From contig OX335642.1 in the NCBI GenBank assembly GCA_946894095.1, forward strand, positions 21,401,021 to 21,465,020: DNA of 64,000 nucleotides, given 5' to 3'. Position numbers and translations under genes: made by a program. Position 1 is the stretch's first letter. Each line of letters opens with the position of its first letter. Positions 11,501-20,836 of this stretch are shown in pieces. The stretch comes from Incurvaria masculella. Taxonomy: Eukaryota > Arthropoda > Insecta > Lepidoptera > Incurvariidae. Below the pieces are notes generated by a model that saw only the letters and a list, made by a program, of their open reading frames with translations, made no database searches and had not been told where the DNA came from.

Positions 11501-14500
11501 GTTATTTCTTAGATATACAATGAATACTAAGGCCTAGTCTTCCAGTTCGGAAAATAGGACCGTAAATACTGATTATCACAATGAGGCTTTTTTGTTTATT
11601 AGGACTTACTTGGTCGTGGTACGATACTTTTAGTCATTTTATCTCAGATTATAATAATTTTCCAAATAATACGGTAATATTTTGTTAGCTTCGTCAAAAC
11701 ACTCCAACACTGTAAATGAGTAGCTTTGACATATTCGAGTAGCGCGTGGTTTTGTCGTGTGACGTAAATCACCTATAACAACGCAAATAGTAAGCAACTT
11801 TGCTGTATACACATAAGGTTACTTTATCCTTAAACTTAATTTTCATTTCCTGCATTTTATTTGTAGTTTAAGATTTGCTCCATGTAGATCAACTAGAGAA
11901 AGTCATTACTACATGTTAAAAGTCGGTAATTAACAAATCAATCTGTTTTGAAATAAGGCCTAGTTTCGATTGCGTTTGAAAATTAAATACTTTATTTTGC
12001 TTCAATGATGTGTAGCCAACCAGAGGAACGATTTCAATGTGATCGAAAATAGGAGACAATCATGTTCGTGTGCGTAGAGTCACGGCGGTTTCCTTACAAA
12101 CCCTCGTCTATGCTATTTCTATCCCTTCTTTGTTCTGTGGCGAGAGCAGCCGTAAAGGGAGGGTTGGGTTACGGCTACAGTGTAACCGGCTACATTGTAA
12201 CCGGCTACAACCGCCCGGTACTGCGCGAGACGTCTAGCCGGCTAGCAACGAACGGGCTTTCGTTGCCGCGCCTGACTAGACCGCGCGTGATCCCATGGGC
12301 TCTTTGGGAGAAATTTGGAGCGGCCATACAGCTCGGTGTGAAATGAATACACCGTTTGTACACTAGCAACAGATCCACGAACCAATTGCTCATTTCTTGT
12401 CCCACGACTACTACGTACCTGTAGCAGCAATGTGTACGTGTGCCGGTGCGCCCAGTCCAGCAGGTGGGCGTGAGTGTCCGGCACGGAGAGCGCGCAGAGG
12501 CTGTGGATGCAGCCCCACACGCCGCACACACCCTCTGTGCGCTCCTCTATAGATAGTGCCGGGTCCGATAGTCGTGAATCCAGCAACTGTCAACAAGCAT
12601 ATTTTTATGTCAGGATCGAAAACATTTTTCTTTAGTAAAACTATTTAGATATACTGTCTCCTTCAATTATCGTTTACAGCTGTTATCACCATGTTCATGC
12701 CTAAATCTTATTTTATTTTTAGCCATTCGATAGCGCCTACTCGATAGGGTTCGTAGTAGGGGCCCTGGCCTAACACTTGCTCTGTACACTATTCAATCTC
12801 TTTCATTCTTACATATTGGTTCCCGGTAGCAGTGGCCTGCGTGAGTGGTGCCGCCGGCAGAATCCGTATGAACAGTTAATTTTAATAGGAATGTTAGGAC
12901 GGGTTTGCTATACATAGATATCAGATGTAAAATGCTTACTCATTGTTATTTATCGTATTTGGTATCAAAATCTATTTTTTAAATTGATTAGCCTCCTGCC
13001 TACACCCAAACTTCTTGTGCTATGGCTCCTAATGGCATATCATCCCATCCCATCAGATTGGGTCCCAAGCGTGGAAGGATTGATCAGGTGCACAAACTAA
13101 AAAAACCGGCCAAGTGCGAGTCGGACTCGCACACGAAGGGTTCCGTACCATTGTACAAAATTTAACACCAAGAAATCACGTTTTTTGTATGGGACCCCCC
13201 CTTAATTTTAATATTTTTTTTTAGTTTACATATTTTTTGTTATAGCGGCAAAATATTATTTTACGTTTACGGATAAACAGTATTCAGTGTCCGTAAATGT
13301 AAAATAATATGTCGAACAACAGTGAAAATCTAAACAAACATAGCAGCAAAATAAATACACACTCTGTGAAAATTTAAGCTGCCTACCTATTACGGTTCAT
13401 GAGATACAGTCCTGTGACAGACGGACGGACGGACGGACAGCGGAGGATTAGTAATAGGGTTCCGTTTTCACCCTTCGGGTACGGAACCCTAAAAATAAAA
13501 AAAACTAATCTTTAAATCGAAATGCTACTGCTCCTGGATCAGTAGTGTTTGGTTGTTTTTTCTTAATGGCATCATTAACTTCACATGGCAATGTGGGTAG
13601 AAAGAAAATAATACAAATATGATTTTAAACTAGACAAAAATCGTAATCCTACCTACCCATTTCCACACTTGTCACAATTTTGAACCAACCTTAGTGAAGG
13701 AACTAGTGGTAACTGCTGCAATCAAGAATAATTTACAAGACTTCAAGTCATAGGAGTAGCTGCGGTGTAATTCAGTGCTCAGAGCTACAAGATTCAAGCG
13801 AGAGTCGACCCTGGGACTGCACACGAAATTGTCAAGGAAGTCACCGACAGGAGAACCAGTATCTCGATTATTTGGAGGTACCGATTAAAAGAAAATTTAA
13901 CTCAGTCCACTCCCTATTCTAAACCTCCTACAAAACACCTGCAATATATTTTTGAGCCACCTGCAAAATTCCTCCTTGCCGACCCGCCCTACCTTCAAGG
14001 GGCACGGATCCATTTGGTGTAACCATTAAGAGCTAACATAATTACCTTAAACTACATGGAAATAATGTTGGAAAGATATTGTGCAATTTTAGCTCTGTAA
14101 TAAAATAATAAAGCTTGCTCGCTCTTCAGTGAAGTTATTATAACTTGAATATGGACAAAAATAATTCATCATCAATGAAGTTTATTTGCAGTTTCTTCTT
14201 GACTGAGTTATTCGAATGCCCAGTCCATAGAGCCATACCACACCACGTATACACTAGTCGTGGGACGAGAAATGAGAAATGGGTTCGTATAACTGTTACT
14301 AGTGTAAAAACGAAGTATTCATTTTACACCGAGCAGTATGGCTGCTACAAATTTCTTGTAGCGTACTGGATCGCGCACGCGGCGCGCCAACGAGACGTCT
14401 AGACACCGAATAAATAACTAACGTAACAGAAGCGACACTTATGAGTGTATTTCTATGCGTGTGCTATCGGCTATGCGTGGTGTGAGGGTGCGCGGAGTGC

Positions 14501-17500
14501 ACGGGGCGAGTCAGCGTCTTCCCAGGAATACTGCGTTCAAAGGTTGTCACTGACTGTGCAACCTCGCGTTAGTTTGGTACTCTCCGAGTTATTTATTATT
14601 TCAACGTGCATAGTCGACCAACGTGGTGATTTTTTGGAGTGGTTGTGTGTGTATGTTTTTTCTTCATTTTAAGTAATGGGGGAAACTTATAAGCTTTAAA
14701 GATAAAGCTTATGAGATGAAAAAGCGGAATTATAAAGTATTTGTTAACCCCTGAATATACTCAATATTTGATCCATCATTTATATGACTCATGTAACTTA
14801 ACATAGCTTAAAAATAATGTTTATGTTCTTATAATGTGAGCCATGTATGAAAAGTTTATTGGTAAAAGTTAAACGAATCATGATGTAAACATGTGTTGAA
14901 AAAAGTACGTACAATAAATAATAATAATTTCGTACAGTCTGGTTTATTTTAATATCCCCATTGTGTCGAGTAATAACCCTAGCGATGTTTCGTAGCGCTC
15001 CGCGCTCCGCCGCTGCGGCGACGGTGAATCTCACACAGACGAGGAGTGCCGACGGCGTGGTCTAGACGCAACAACCCGCCAGCCGCGACTGTCTCGCTTG
15101 CGCAATGGCGGGCGGCAGTAGCTGTAACGTCGGTTGGGGCTTGGAGCCGGCGATTCTCGTAACTGGAGTTACGAGTAATAGTTAGTAATACTAATAATTA
15201 CTTCGATGCGGCTTGTAGCCGGCGACTCTTTACCGCCGGATACCGCCGAAACTGTAATGCGCGCGCGCAGTGCGCACTGTAGTCAAAGAGGGGCTACATT
15301 GTTAATGACCGCCGCTGTGGTTTGCTTACAGAAAAAGTACAACGATTAGTATTTCTAAATGCTAATAGTCATATAAAATAAATGATAATTATGTTTATTT
15401 ATCATTTGTGTTATATTATTTCTGGGGATTATTTTGTCGAGGATAAAAAGTTTTGTTTGACTTCTTAATTGTTTGCGATAACTACATAGTAACAAAACCT
15501 CTTTCTTGATTTAGATTTTTGTTGAGAATACAGGTCACTGCACTCGAGATTCAGAATTCATGTAAGATGATCGCACCGTGCTAGATGTCATTATTCCCAT
15601 TCATGTCCAGCCAAAAAAAAAAAGGAGAAGGGACAGGGAATTTTTTTTCATTTCTTTTTCCGCAAACGGCTATCGTCATCAGCAATAACAGTTACTAACA
15701 TTTTCGAAGACCAGTGGAAACACCCACGACTAGTATACACCATATATATCGCTTTACTGATCTTACTTTTTGATACAATTTTGTAATACAACTTTAGTTT
15801 TAGATGACTGTTCCTGTATTATTCTTTAAGTAATTTAATTTTAGCTTAGTGTAGTACATATCATACTGCAACTTGTTCTTTTTTTGTTTGTATAGTATCT
15901 ATTAACCCTTTTTCTTTGGGCAAGTATTTATTGATTACTACGCACATGATTTAAGCCAAGCGAAAAAAAAACCGCATGCTTCAACACGGGACTCCTAGCG
16001 AAGCATTCGGCACACAACCTTTGCGAATGTAGTCAGGCTGATACTGGACTATGACTCGCTTCACGGGTATAACATTTTCTACAGATATTATAGATGTATA
16101 AAAAATGATAATGTATTGTACCTTTATTTGGAAATAAACTTACTTACTTACTTATGCACCACTTTTATTCTCTTTGTAAGTTGGAAAAGTGCATTTGGTT
16201 TCTATGCGAGCTGCCCCATGGTTCATAATCCATGTAAAACTGTCGGTCCCCTTCCACTACTAGGTGGTAGGGTTTAGCCCACCCAAGTTGGTACCATCAC
16301 ATTGGATGAAAAGATAGTAGAAGCGGCACTTGTGTTATTTTGAAGTGCCAAACCCACACAGTACAATAGGATTCTCAATATTGTCGAGCGCATTTCCTTG
16401 TTAGATTTATATTATTTATTAACATAAACAGAACACTAAGCGCATTGATCAGCTCATAATAAAATTCACAACCAACTCACTGTAAAAACAATGCCAGTTA
16501 TTGTTCTGCGGAGCTTTATCTCTTATCAAATACCTAAAGAAAACAAACTTCCATATGCCCAAGCCTACTGCCTACGTGCCTCTGGACATGTGTTAGGATT
16601 TGAATTAATTATGTTTGTATGTATGTATGTATGTGTGTATATATATATATATATATTGGAATTTACAGAGAGAATAAAGAAATCTATTCAGCTATTCAAA
16701 TTCTTTAGATCAGTATAGGTCCCAGTGCATGACTATGCTTTTCCCTTCCAAGCGCCAGCGGTGCGCAGTAACCAAATCCGATATAGTTTTGTGTCTGTGC
16801 AGCCATTGGGGCTTGGAAGGCGAAGAAATCGTCTCGCGCTGGGGTCTGTGCTCAATGTGCACCTAACTCAATAAGTTTTAACACATGCCAAAGCTGGAGA
16901 GGTAGTTGCATAAAGAGGAAATGGAAAATTAAATAATTATTTCTATTATTATTATTAGAACACTAGCAGCTGAATGCTGAAGCGTGCAAATATAATTAAT
17001 ATTTAAAATCGAAATATGCGAGTGCACTATGCTTGGTAAGTGTCTTTGTTTTATTTAAATACATAGATGTCTAGTCTGTTTTTAAAACTATTACAGATTT
17101 ATCACTGATGACTTCTTGTGGTTAAAAGATTCCCCCGCTCGGTTGACCAGAAAATGTTTACTTGGGTTCGAGTTGACTGAAGATCGGTTTAATTTCAAGC
17201 TGTGTCCTCGAAGATGTATATTGGTGATCTTAGTAAACATTTAATTAAGTTTTGTTGTGTCAGAGTAGGCACATAGACTGGGATAAATAGTTGTAACCGA
17301 AACCAAGCCTAACAAAAAGAAGTACTTTGTGCCATCACTTTGACACATTTTGTATGGACAAAATCTCAAAGCAATGCAAAGTGACATCACAAAGTACTAA
17401 TTTTTGTGATGTCACTTTGCACTAGGAATTTTGACCTAGAAGGTCGCCCCTGAACACGTGATTCTGCAGTGCAACATGCTCAGTGAACGATGGAGGGCTA

Positions 17501-20076
17501 CTTTAGCGCAGATCTGCAGATGCCCGGGACGTCATGTCGCCCTCAAATATTTTTTTGTGTTTAACCCCTTGGGTGTGTCCATACGATTATGTGTAATAGA
17601 GCCGCCATACACCCAGGCTTCTTCAGAATTTTTGTTTTGTAGAACTTCTGGCATGCTATTGGCCTACTGTTTCATAATACTTTCCAAGGATACCACAGGA
17701 GCGCTGCTATCTAACAATTTCTTCATATTTTTGCCTTTATGTTTTAAAGCAAGCCATACTGCGTAGTCGCTTGGTTTTGTTGTAGCGGATACGCAGAGTA
17801 CTAGTGTGTTCATTTCGAACTGACACGCGGCATCTGCCTGCACCGAGCACCGCTCTGACCTATCTTACGTGCGACTAGGCATCTTTTGGCACTTTTACAC
17901 GGTAAACTTATGATTGTATTGCATAGGAAATGTTGTCATTACATAAATGAAAAAAAAAAAGTTAACCTGTGTGAAATCTTATTGATTTCTCTAGTTTTAC
18001 TCAAAGCAAGCATGATGACTTGTGCATTTAAAGATTGTCTAGTGGACAGGAGTAAAAAACACGGACAAAAACCCTTTTTTAATGGTAAATAAGGGGTGAC
18101 CCACTGATTCTTTGTCGATCAGATTTCTTAACTTTTCCTCAATATTTCAAAATAAAACTTAAAACATGACTTCAGATCATTATTTTGAAGCTAAACAGTG
18201 ACTTATAATTATTTTTTAGTAAAAAAAAGTTATTTCAGTACATTTTGTAAGAAACTATTTTGGTTACGTCTTTACATTCTAAGCCTATGGGACAACCCCA
18301 GTCGGGATTGTATTTGAATAAAGCCCCTAGAAAAAAATAAAAAAAAATATATATACCTACTAAAAACCTCAAAAACATACGTTTGCGCGACATGAGAAGT
18401 TGCGGAAACCAAAAAAAATCTCGTTTCAAAAAATCAGAAATCATGCTTGAGAAAGCTATCAAAATGGCGTCGGTATCTTGTTTGTCCGCCGCGAAGTAAA
18501 CCGGAAGCGAGTTACCCACTGTTAACACAAAAAACAGCGACGCAACACAGAACACAAAGCATAAACTAATATATCTAACCTAACCTAACCTACACCGCCG
18601 CCGCCTGCAACGCGGGGCGGCGACACGGACATGCTCAATACGTTAAACACAAAGAGAAAACGATAACAGACCACCGCACAGTACAACCAAAGGGCGACTG
18701 AACAGAATGTAGGGAGACTAATCGATTGCATTGATCAATCCAAACCAACTGCACAACGTGTGTTGCCACTATATCATACTATAATTACCCCGACCTATTA
18801 TTTTTATGTATTATGGTTTTTGGATCTATTTCGAAAGCCCAACCAAGTGAAGTTGGTGGCTACGCCGAAAGACTCGCTTGGTCGGCCCCTTCGCTTAAGC
18901 GACTGCACTCAACCTTCGCCGCGGCGGGGTGGTCGCCCGCTCGCTTCGCTCGTGACCTCCCACCGCCACGCGCCTACGGTCTCGTACCGTTCGCTACGCT
19001 CGGGACCTCCTGCGCGAGCTTTCGTCTCCGCACAACTAAAAAACACTCTAGGGATGACGCACACCAACATGTAATGTCGGGGCGGCTAAGTCGGTTTTGG
19101 AGCAATTTAAATACACCAGTATTAATTTACGTCCAAAAATATTGCAATTACCACACAATGTGGGTTAATGCATTTCACCTGGCAACTACGTAATGACCGT
19201 GAAACGGAGTGATCCATGAGCGAGCGCGCGCCAATTGATAATTAAAAATTTTTGGAAAGTTTGATTTTTTTTTTTAAATATAAAGGAATTGTTTCCGCAC
19301 TATAATATTTTCATGGGTAGGTCCTAGGTCGATCTTTCATCCTATCCATCCAGCTAGCTTCAAATCCAGGGGCTTTATTCAAATACACAGCCCCCCAGTC
19401 TTTTGACTGATTCGCGACCCAGATCTTCTGTATCGTTCGCGACCCGGGTCTTTTCGCACGGGTCGCAAAGACACGGGTCTTTGCAAACACAAGACCCGTT
19501 CGGTCATTTACTGCAGGCGACCCGGGTCTTTTGACCCGTTTGCTCGCGAACAACCCATCGCTACTGGATACCCTTCTGTCAAAAGTGCCTATTCAACTAT
19601 TACATTCACCCATTCATAAGATTAAAGCCCTTCTACCACTTCCCTTTGAATTGCCCAGCAAGAATGAACTGTGCAAATCGATCTATCCCACGGTCCGAGT
19701 TGTGTTGCGTAGGTAACGCATAGAATCAAGTAATTGGAGTCTTCGATGTAGATAAACGAAAACACTGAAGCATACTCGAACGTGATGACAGATCGAATCA
19801 TTACTAGCGAACTGCGGTCTGGAAGTAACAAATCTTAAGTAAATCCTAGTTCACCTCGTCCGTAACTATTCGAATGCATCAGTGGCGAGCACCGGCATCT
19901 TGCAAGGACGGCCTGGATACGTTCGGGGACAAATAAATATGGCGGACGGGACGGCCATGTCGGTGCCGTGTTGAACTAGGTACCTTGTATGTTTCGATGA
20001 GGGCGTCTCGCTTGGACGGGCCGCCGTGCAGGGCTCCGCCCGCGGCCGCATCCGCAGCGTCGTCCGCGTCGCTCAT
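2385..20076 (-). CDS. ZNF292/Rlf-like N-terminal helical protein (6 exons, partial)
   Basis: Six exons on the minus strand join in phase: 20076-19984, 12586-12419, 8813-8582, 6139-6005, 4769-4621 and 2534-2385. Each internal boundary has AG at the acceptor and GT at the donor, with junction phases 0, 0, 1, 1 and 0. The joined product is about 309 residues and continues past the left edge after the GTAACC donor. It is rich in Ala, Leu and Arg, with amphipathic helices and no signal peptide. Exons are strikingly GC-rich against AT-rich introns of 1.2-7.4 kb. The ATG at 20076 follows an in-frame TAA 36 bases upstream. The pattern W-PVL--LL, then a hydrophobic-WL-E, then L-RL near residues 145-185 resembles the N-terminal region of vertebrate ZNF292/Rlf from memory. 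That family is a nuclear zinc-finger protein, and the fingers would lie left of the window. The gene is well supported; the family name is tentative. Confidence 0.8.
2625..3680 (+). pseudogene. Internally deleted CR1/Jockey-like LINE
   Basis: The plus strand shows the segment that links endonuclease and reverse transcriptase in CR1/jockey elements: APWITDEIREFMGKCDRAKS, then NWNHYRHLRNHC and CRKAKRSYTQFNSD, at 2744-2965. After a frame change it continues with VDPSTKKFTCDTLPLHVPNS. It then jumps to a C-terminal remnant, LNSFKYRVKNIFKQKKIY, near 3330-3390. The catalytic core is missing. An A-rich stretch at 3650-3678 looks like the 3' tail. It lies in intron 5 of the minus-strand gene. Confidence 0.7.
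3681..4540. other. Intronic DNA, no gene seen
   Basis: Part of intron 5 of the minus-strand gene. I see no coherent ORF, tRNA or repeat end. Short telomere-like CCTAA units at about 4045 are too few to mean anything. Confidence 0.5.
4621..4769 (-). CDS. Exon 5 of the ZNF292/Rlf-like gene
   Basis: 149 bases: two completing bases plus 49 codons. A Gly/Glu-rich linker (VGAAGGEEGGVGARL) is followed by an amphipathic segment ELMLLFKLDRRDQFIEL. The acceptor is ATGGTCAG and the donor GAATTG-GTGAGC, phase 0. Confidence 0.85.
5285..5560. repeat. Degenerate short-period tandem repeat (core TTTGAGAG)
   Basis: About ten diverged units of roughly 20-30 bases, each built on a CNTTTGAGAG-like core followed by a GA-rich spacer (for example CCATTTGAGAGGGACCAGA). 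Within intron 4 of the minus-strand gene. Confidence 0.6.
6005..6139 (-). CDS. Exon 4 of the ZNF292/Rlf-like gene
   Basis: 135 bases: two bases completing a Val codon, 44 codons (VAWLTEERGGALLTRLQQLA onwards), and one base carried forward. The acceptor is GTGTGTGCAG and the donor CCGCCTG-GTACGC. It looks helical and Leu/Ala-rich, ending in a triple-proline hinge. Confidence 0.85.
6302..6812 (+). mobile_element. TTAA-flanked TIR element, family T, copy 1
   Basis: The left end is TTAA-GGTGGCCCAACCCG and the right end CGGGTTGGGCCGCC-TTAA, so the termini are inverted with one mismatch and each abuts TTAA. TTAA duplication is the hallmark of piggyBac-type insertion. The 503-bp body encodes no transposase, so the copy is non-autonomous. 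Related copies lie at 45087-45636 (same orientation) and 20313-20830 (inverted, tips missing). It lies in intron 3 of the minus-strand gene. Confidence 0.75.
7245..7665 (-). repeat. tRNA-derived SINE, family B (longest copy)
   Basis: On the minus strand, about 7660-7590 looks like a tRNA-derived pol III head. There is an A-box-like TAGCCTAGTGGC and, about 45 bases on, a B-box-like GGGTTCAATACC. The body follows leftward and ends with CCATCCATGTC plus an A-rich tail (T-run on the plus strand near 7245). Other family B copies are at 10540, 16195, 22855, 24705, 34285, 37115, 49560, 58440 and 58750. The head is visible only here. Confidence 0.7.
7990..8240 (+). pseudogene. Jockey-like LINE reverse-transcriptase scrap
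   Basis: The plus strand reads DTKVKDLSVTFDSHLTFNPH and onward, matching the 'KDLGV-FD--LTF--HI' region after the catalytic core of jockey-like reverse transcriptases. Frame changes and stops break it within about 80 residues. It lies in intron 3 of the minus-strand gene. Confidence 0.6.
8582..8813 (-). CDS. Exon 3 of the ZNF292/Rlf-like gene
   Basis: 232 bases encoding 77 residues plus one base (phase 1 out). The acceptor is ATGTTGCAG and the donor GATGATGCCG-GTGGGT. It carries long Ala/Leu/Arg helices (CAALRDSLDAALLRLEAEV) and WAPPVLRALL. The last is the segment that best matches ZNF292/Rlf. GC content is very high, which creates long shadow frames on both strands. Confidence 0.85.
9410..9625. 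repeat. Diverged tandem duplication, about 121-bp spacing
   Basis: Two units, about 9415-9505 and 9535-9625, each read CTGTTGA-GAGTTC, CGTTTGGAGCCAA, GCAGTAGCCATG and CATGGTGACACTTAGAA in the same order. Several differences separate them, so the duplication is not recent. No function is evident. Confidence 0.7.
9840..10189 (+). promoter_or_regulatory. CpG-rich candidate promoter upstream of a THAP-like exon
   Basis: A block rich in CG dinucleotides inside AT-rich intron 2 of the minus-strand gene, ending directly at the ATG of the THAP-like frame. It contains several GCGCGC/GCTCGCG stretches and no obvious TATA box. The promoter call is an inference from composition and position. Confidence 0.3.
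10190..10273 (+). CDS. THAP-domain N-terminus-like mini-ORF (possible first exon)
   Basis: A 27-codon frame, MPYCAILECK through GGISYHR, then stop. THAP zinc fingers begin with a Met-Pro-x-Cys start, a second Cys a few residues later, a Lys-Asn run and a Ser-Phe/Tyr-His-Arg segment before Phe-Pro. This frame shows each of those up to the position where Phe-Pro should follow. At that point the sequence is CATCGATAAGTTTT, which could be a decayed or non-canonical donor or simply a stop. The rest of a THAP domain (second Cys-His pair, AVPTF box) is not seen downstream. It could be a remnant exon of a host THAP gene or of a P-element-like transposase. Confidence 0.35.
   Translation: MPYCAILECKNDSRTHNLTKGGISYHR
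10458..11334. mobile_element. DNA transposon with 21-bp TIRs, non-coding
   Basis: The left terminus AGCTACTCAATAAGGGATGTG is 21 bases long (10458-10478). Its inverted partner at 11314-11334 differs at one base. The interior holds a diverged family B SINE piece (about 10540-10700) and the foldback element at 10722-10845. No transposase is visible. The target duplication is unclear, with only CTC-like similarity on both sides. Confidence 0.7.
10722..10845. mobile_element. Small foldback element, family G, copy 1
   Basis: Inverted termini CACCACCTCCAGTTAC and GTAGCTGGAGGTGGTG enclose a body that is itself largely self-complementary (GTTAACTTTC against GAAAGATAAC). A related copy is at 42526-42655. 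It is nested inside the 10458-11334 element. Confidence 0.7.
11335..12060. other. Intronic AT-rich DNA, nothing recognised
   Basis: Part of intron 2 of the minus-strand gene. No open frame with family signatures and no repeat borders seen. Confidence 0.5.
12230..12411 (-). repeat. Dispersed repeat, family C, abutting a splice donor
   Basis: Minus-strand sequence starting TAGTCGTGGGAC-AGAAATGAG and running through a CGAGCTGTATGGCCGCT-like stretch to GACGTCTCGCG. It matches 14247-14402 on the plus strand. Its start lies within about 3-8 bases of the donor GT of exon 2 (12418-12417). A third terminal fragment, CACGACTAGTATACAC, is at about 15727. Confidence 0.65.
12419..12586 (-). CDS. Exon 2 of the ZNF292/Rlf-like gene
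   Basis: 168 bases and 56 residues, from LLDSRLSDPALSIEERTEG to HTYTLLLQ. The acceptor is TTGTTGACAG and the donor CTACAG-GTACGT, phase 0 at both ends. It contains Cys-Gly-Val-Trp-Gly-Cys and a His-rich stretch. A dispersed repeat begins within about 3-8 bases of the donor GT (see 12230-12411). Confidence 0.85.
13101..13494 (+). repeat. Family A repeat, copy 1 (with internal foldback insertion)
   Basis: Head AAAAACCGGCCAAGTGCGAG and tail GGTACGGAACCCTAAAAA, with a (GGAC)n stretch near 13420. The repeat contains GGGTTCCGTACC near the head and its inverse GGTACGGAACCC at the tail. Between about 13253 and 13310 an extra foldback is present, with arms TATTATTTTACGTTTACGGA against an inverted copy with one mismatch. 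Other family A copies lack it. Confidence 0.85.
14247..14402 (+). repeat. Dispersed repeat, family C, second copy
   Basis: Begins ACACTAGTCGTGGGACGAGA and ends near GCCAACGAGACGTCTAGAC. It corresponds to 12230-12411 in the opposite orientation. Just upstream, 14165-14215 (TTGCAGTTTCTTCTTGACTG) resembles 59655-59700, another shared repeat segment. Confidence 0.6.
14990..15300. other. GC-rich block with a duplicated GGCTTG-AGCCGGCGA motif
   Basis: A CpG-rich segment in intron 1 of the minus-strand gene with two occurrences of GGCTTG(G/T)AGCCGGCGA about 65 bases apart and a GCGCGCGCGCAGTGCGCAC run. It could be a promoter-like island or a repeat. I see no ORF with a recognisable domain. Confidence 0.4.
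15301..16190. other. Intronic DNA ending in a LINE-like (TTAC)n tail
   Basis: Mostly featureless. At about 16120-16155, GGAAATAAACTTACTTACTTAC resembles the 3' tail of a LINE on the plus strand, but no reverse-transcriptase frame precedes it. Confidence 0.4.
16195..16330 (+). repeat. Family B SINE, internal fragment
   Basis: Contains CCATGTAAAACTGTCGGTCC, CTAGGTGGTAGGGTTTA and TTGGTACCATC in the order of the family B body. Head and tail are missing. Confidence 0.65.
16614..16657. repeat. (TGTA)n/(TA)n microsatellite
   Basis: About five TGTA units run into a pure TA tract of roughly nine units. Confidence 0.9.
16860..17370. other. Intronic DNA, no gene seen
   Basis: AT-rich sequence in intron 1 of the minus-strand gene; no feature supported. 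Confidence 0.5.
17375..17421. repeat. Perfect 19-bp hairpin
   Basis: Arm TGCAAAGTGACATCACAAA (17375-17393) and its exact inverse at 17403-17421 are separated by nine bases. It could form a strong stem in a transcript of either strand, or be the core of a small foldback element. Confidence 0.85.
17422..18560. other. Intronic DNA, no gene seen
   Basis: Several frames of about 70-105 codons exist but none shows a domain, good codon bias or splice-compatible neighbours. Confidence 0.45.
18825..19035. repeat. GC-rich island with repeated short inverted motifs
   Basis: Contains CGCTCGCTTCGCTCGTGACC and CGTTCGCTACGCTCGGGACC, alike over nearly their whole length and about 45 bases apart. GC content is far above the flanks. 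It resembles repeated DNA rather than a coding exon; family unknown. Confidence 0.4.
19370..19560. repeat. GACCCGGGTC-rich repeat block
   Basis: At least four occurrences of CGACCCGGGTCTTTT or ACGGGTCTTTG on both strands within 190 bases, including the perfect palindrome GACCCGGGTC twice. A minus-strand frame of about 80 codons is a by-product of this repetition. Confidence 0.5.
19984..20076 (-). CDS. Exon 1 of the ZNF292/Rlf-like gene
   Basis: Encodes 31 residues starting MSDADDAADAAAGG and ending ALIETYK, then donor GTACCT, phase 0. The start is an acidic, Ala/Gly-rich and probably disordered tail. An in-frame TAA 36 bases upstream of the ATG makes this the first usable start unless a further upstream exon exists. 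Confidence 0.8.
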
Positions 20077-20312
20077 GGCGCGCGATAATCGTCCTCCGTC
20101 TCTTCGTTAGGATACATTTCTTTCGCTTGTTGTTGCCGTGCTGCTGTCAGTCAACTGCGCCTCCATCCATAGACTAGTTATCTGGCATACTATAGAACAT
20201 TGGAATTGCTAAATTTATTTTACATCTCTTTTCCTCTGCTTGCATTAAAGTGAAATAACACCTGACAATTTTATTTATTTTAACACCATAGACTAGGTAT
20301 TATTATAAGATG

Positions 20313-20830
20313 TCCCTGGCGGGACTAACTCATTCGCGGACACGGTACAAAACCGTGCTATTGCTCTCTGGGACCTTCTATGTTTCAAAGAAAAAGACAG
20401 GCTCCGTGATGAGGAGGATGCAACATGCCCACAAAGCAGACAATGCATAGTGTTGGATTTGGTAAGATTTACGAACATTTTAATTACAACACGAATTATG
20501 GCTAAAAGTAAACCACGACCGCTGTAGTCAAAAATCTATCAAAAACTAAATTGATTACAAATTTTCAATAAACAAGCTATGTCTGATGACTTATCTTTTT
20601 AAGATGTATAGGTTTTATCGTTGATTAATCCACCTCCAAAGTTATTGTATGAAACAAGTGAAAAAATCGAACGTTAAGGCCTTATAACTTAGAAACCAAA
20701 CACAATTGTACAATGCCAACGGTCATCAGACATCTAGTACGATCAACTAAAGGTATTTTGAGCAAAATTTAGGATCTCTCACAAGAAATATGGGCGTGAT
20801 CTTCTTTCCACGTTGTATGGGTAGTTGAGC
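20313..20830 (-). mobile_element. Family T (TTAA) element, copy 2, tips missing
   Basis: Matches copies 1 and 3 in reverse orientation over the whole interior, including the block around AAAGAAAAAGACAGGCTCCG. Both TIR tips are lost. The right side breaks at TGAGCGGG, exactly where the 20837-21426 element starts. It lies just upstream of exon 1 of the minus-strand gene. Confidence 0.7.
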
Positions 20831-20836
20831 GGGAAG

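Noticed and set aside
18575..18592. CCTAA repeats resembling insect telomere DNA
   Set aside because: Only about three units, inside an intron. Similar single units at 4045 and 35217-35243 show that this is chance or repeat background.
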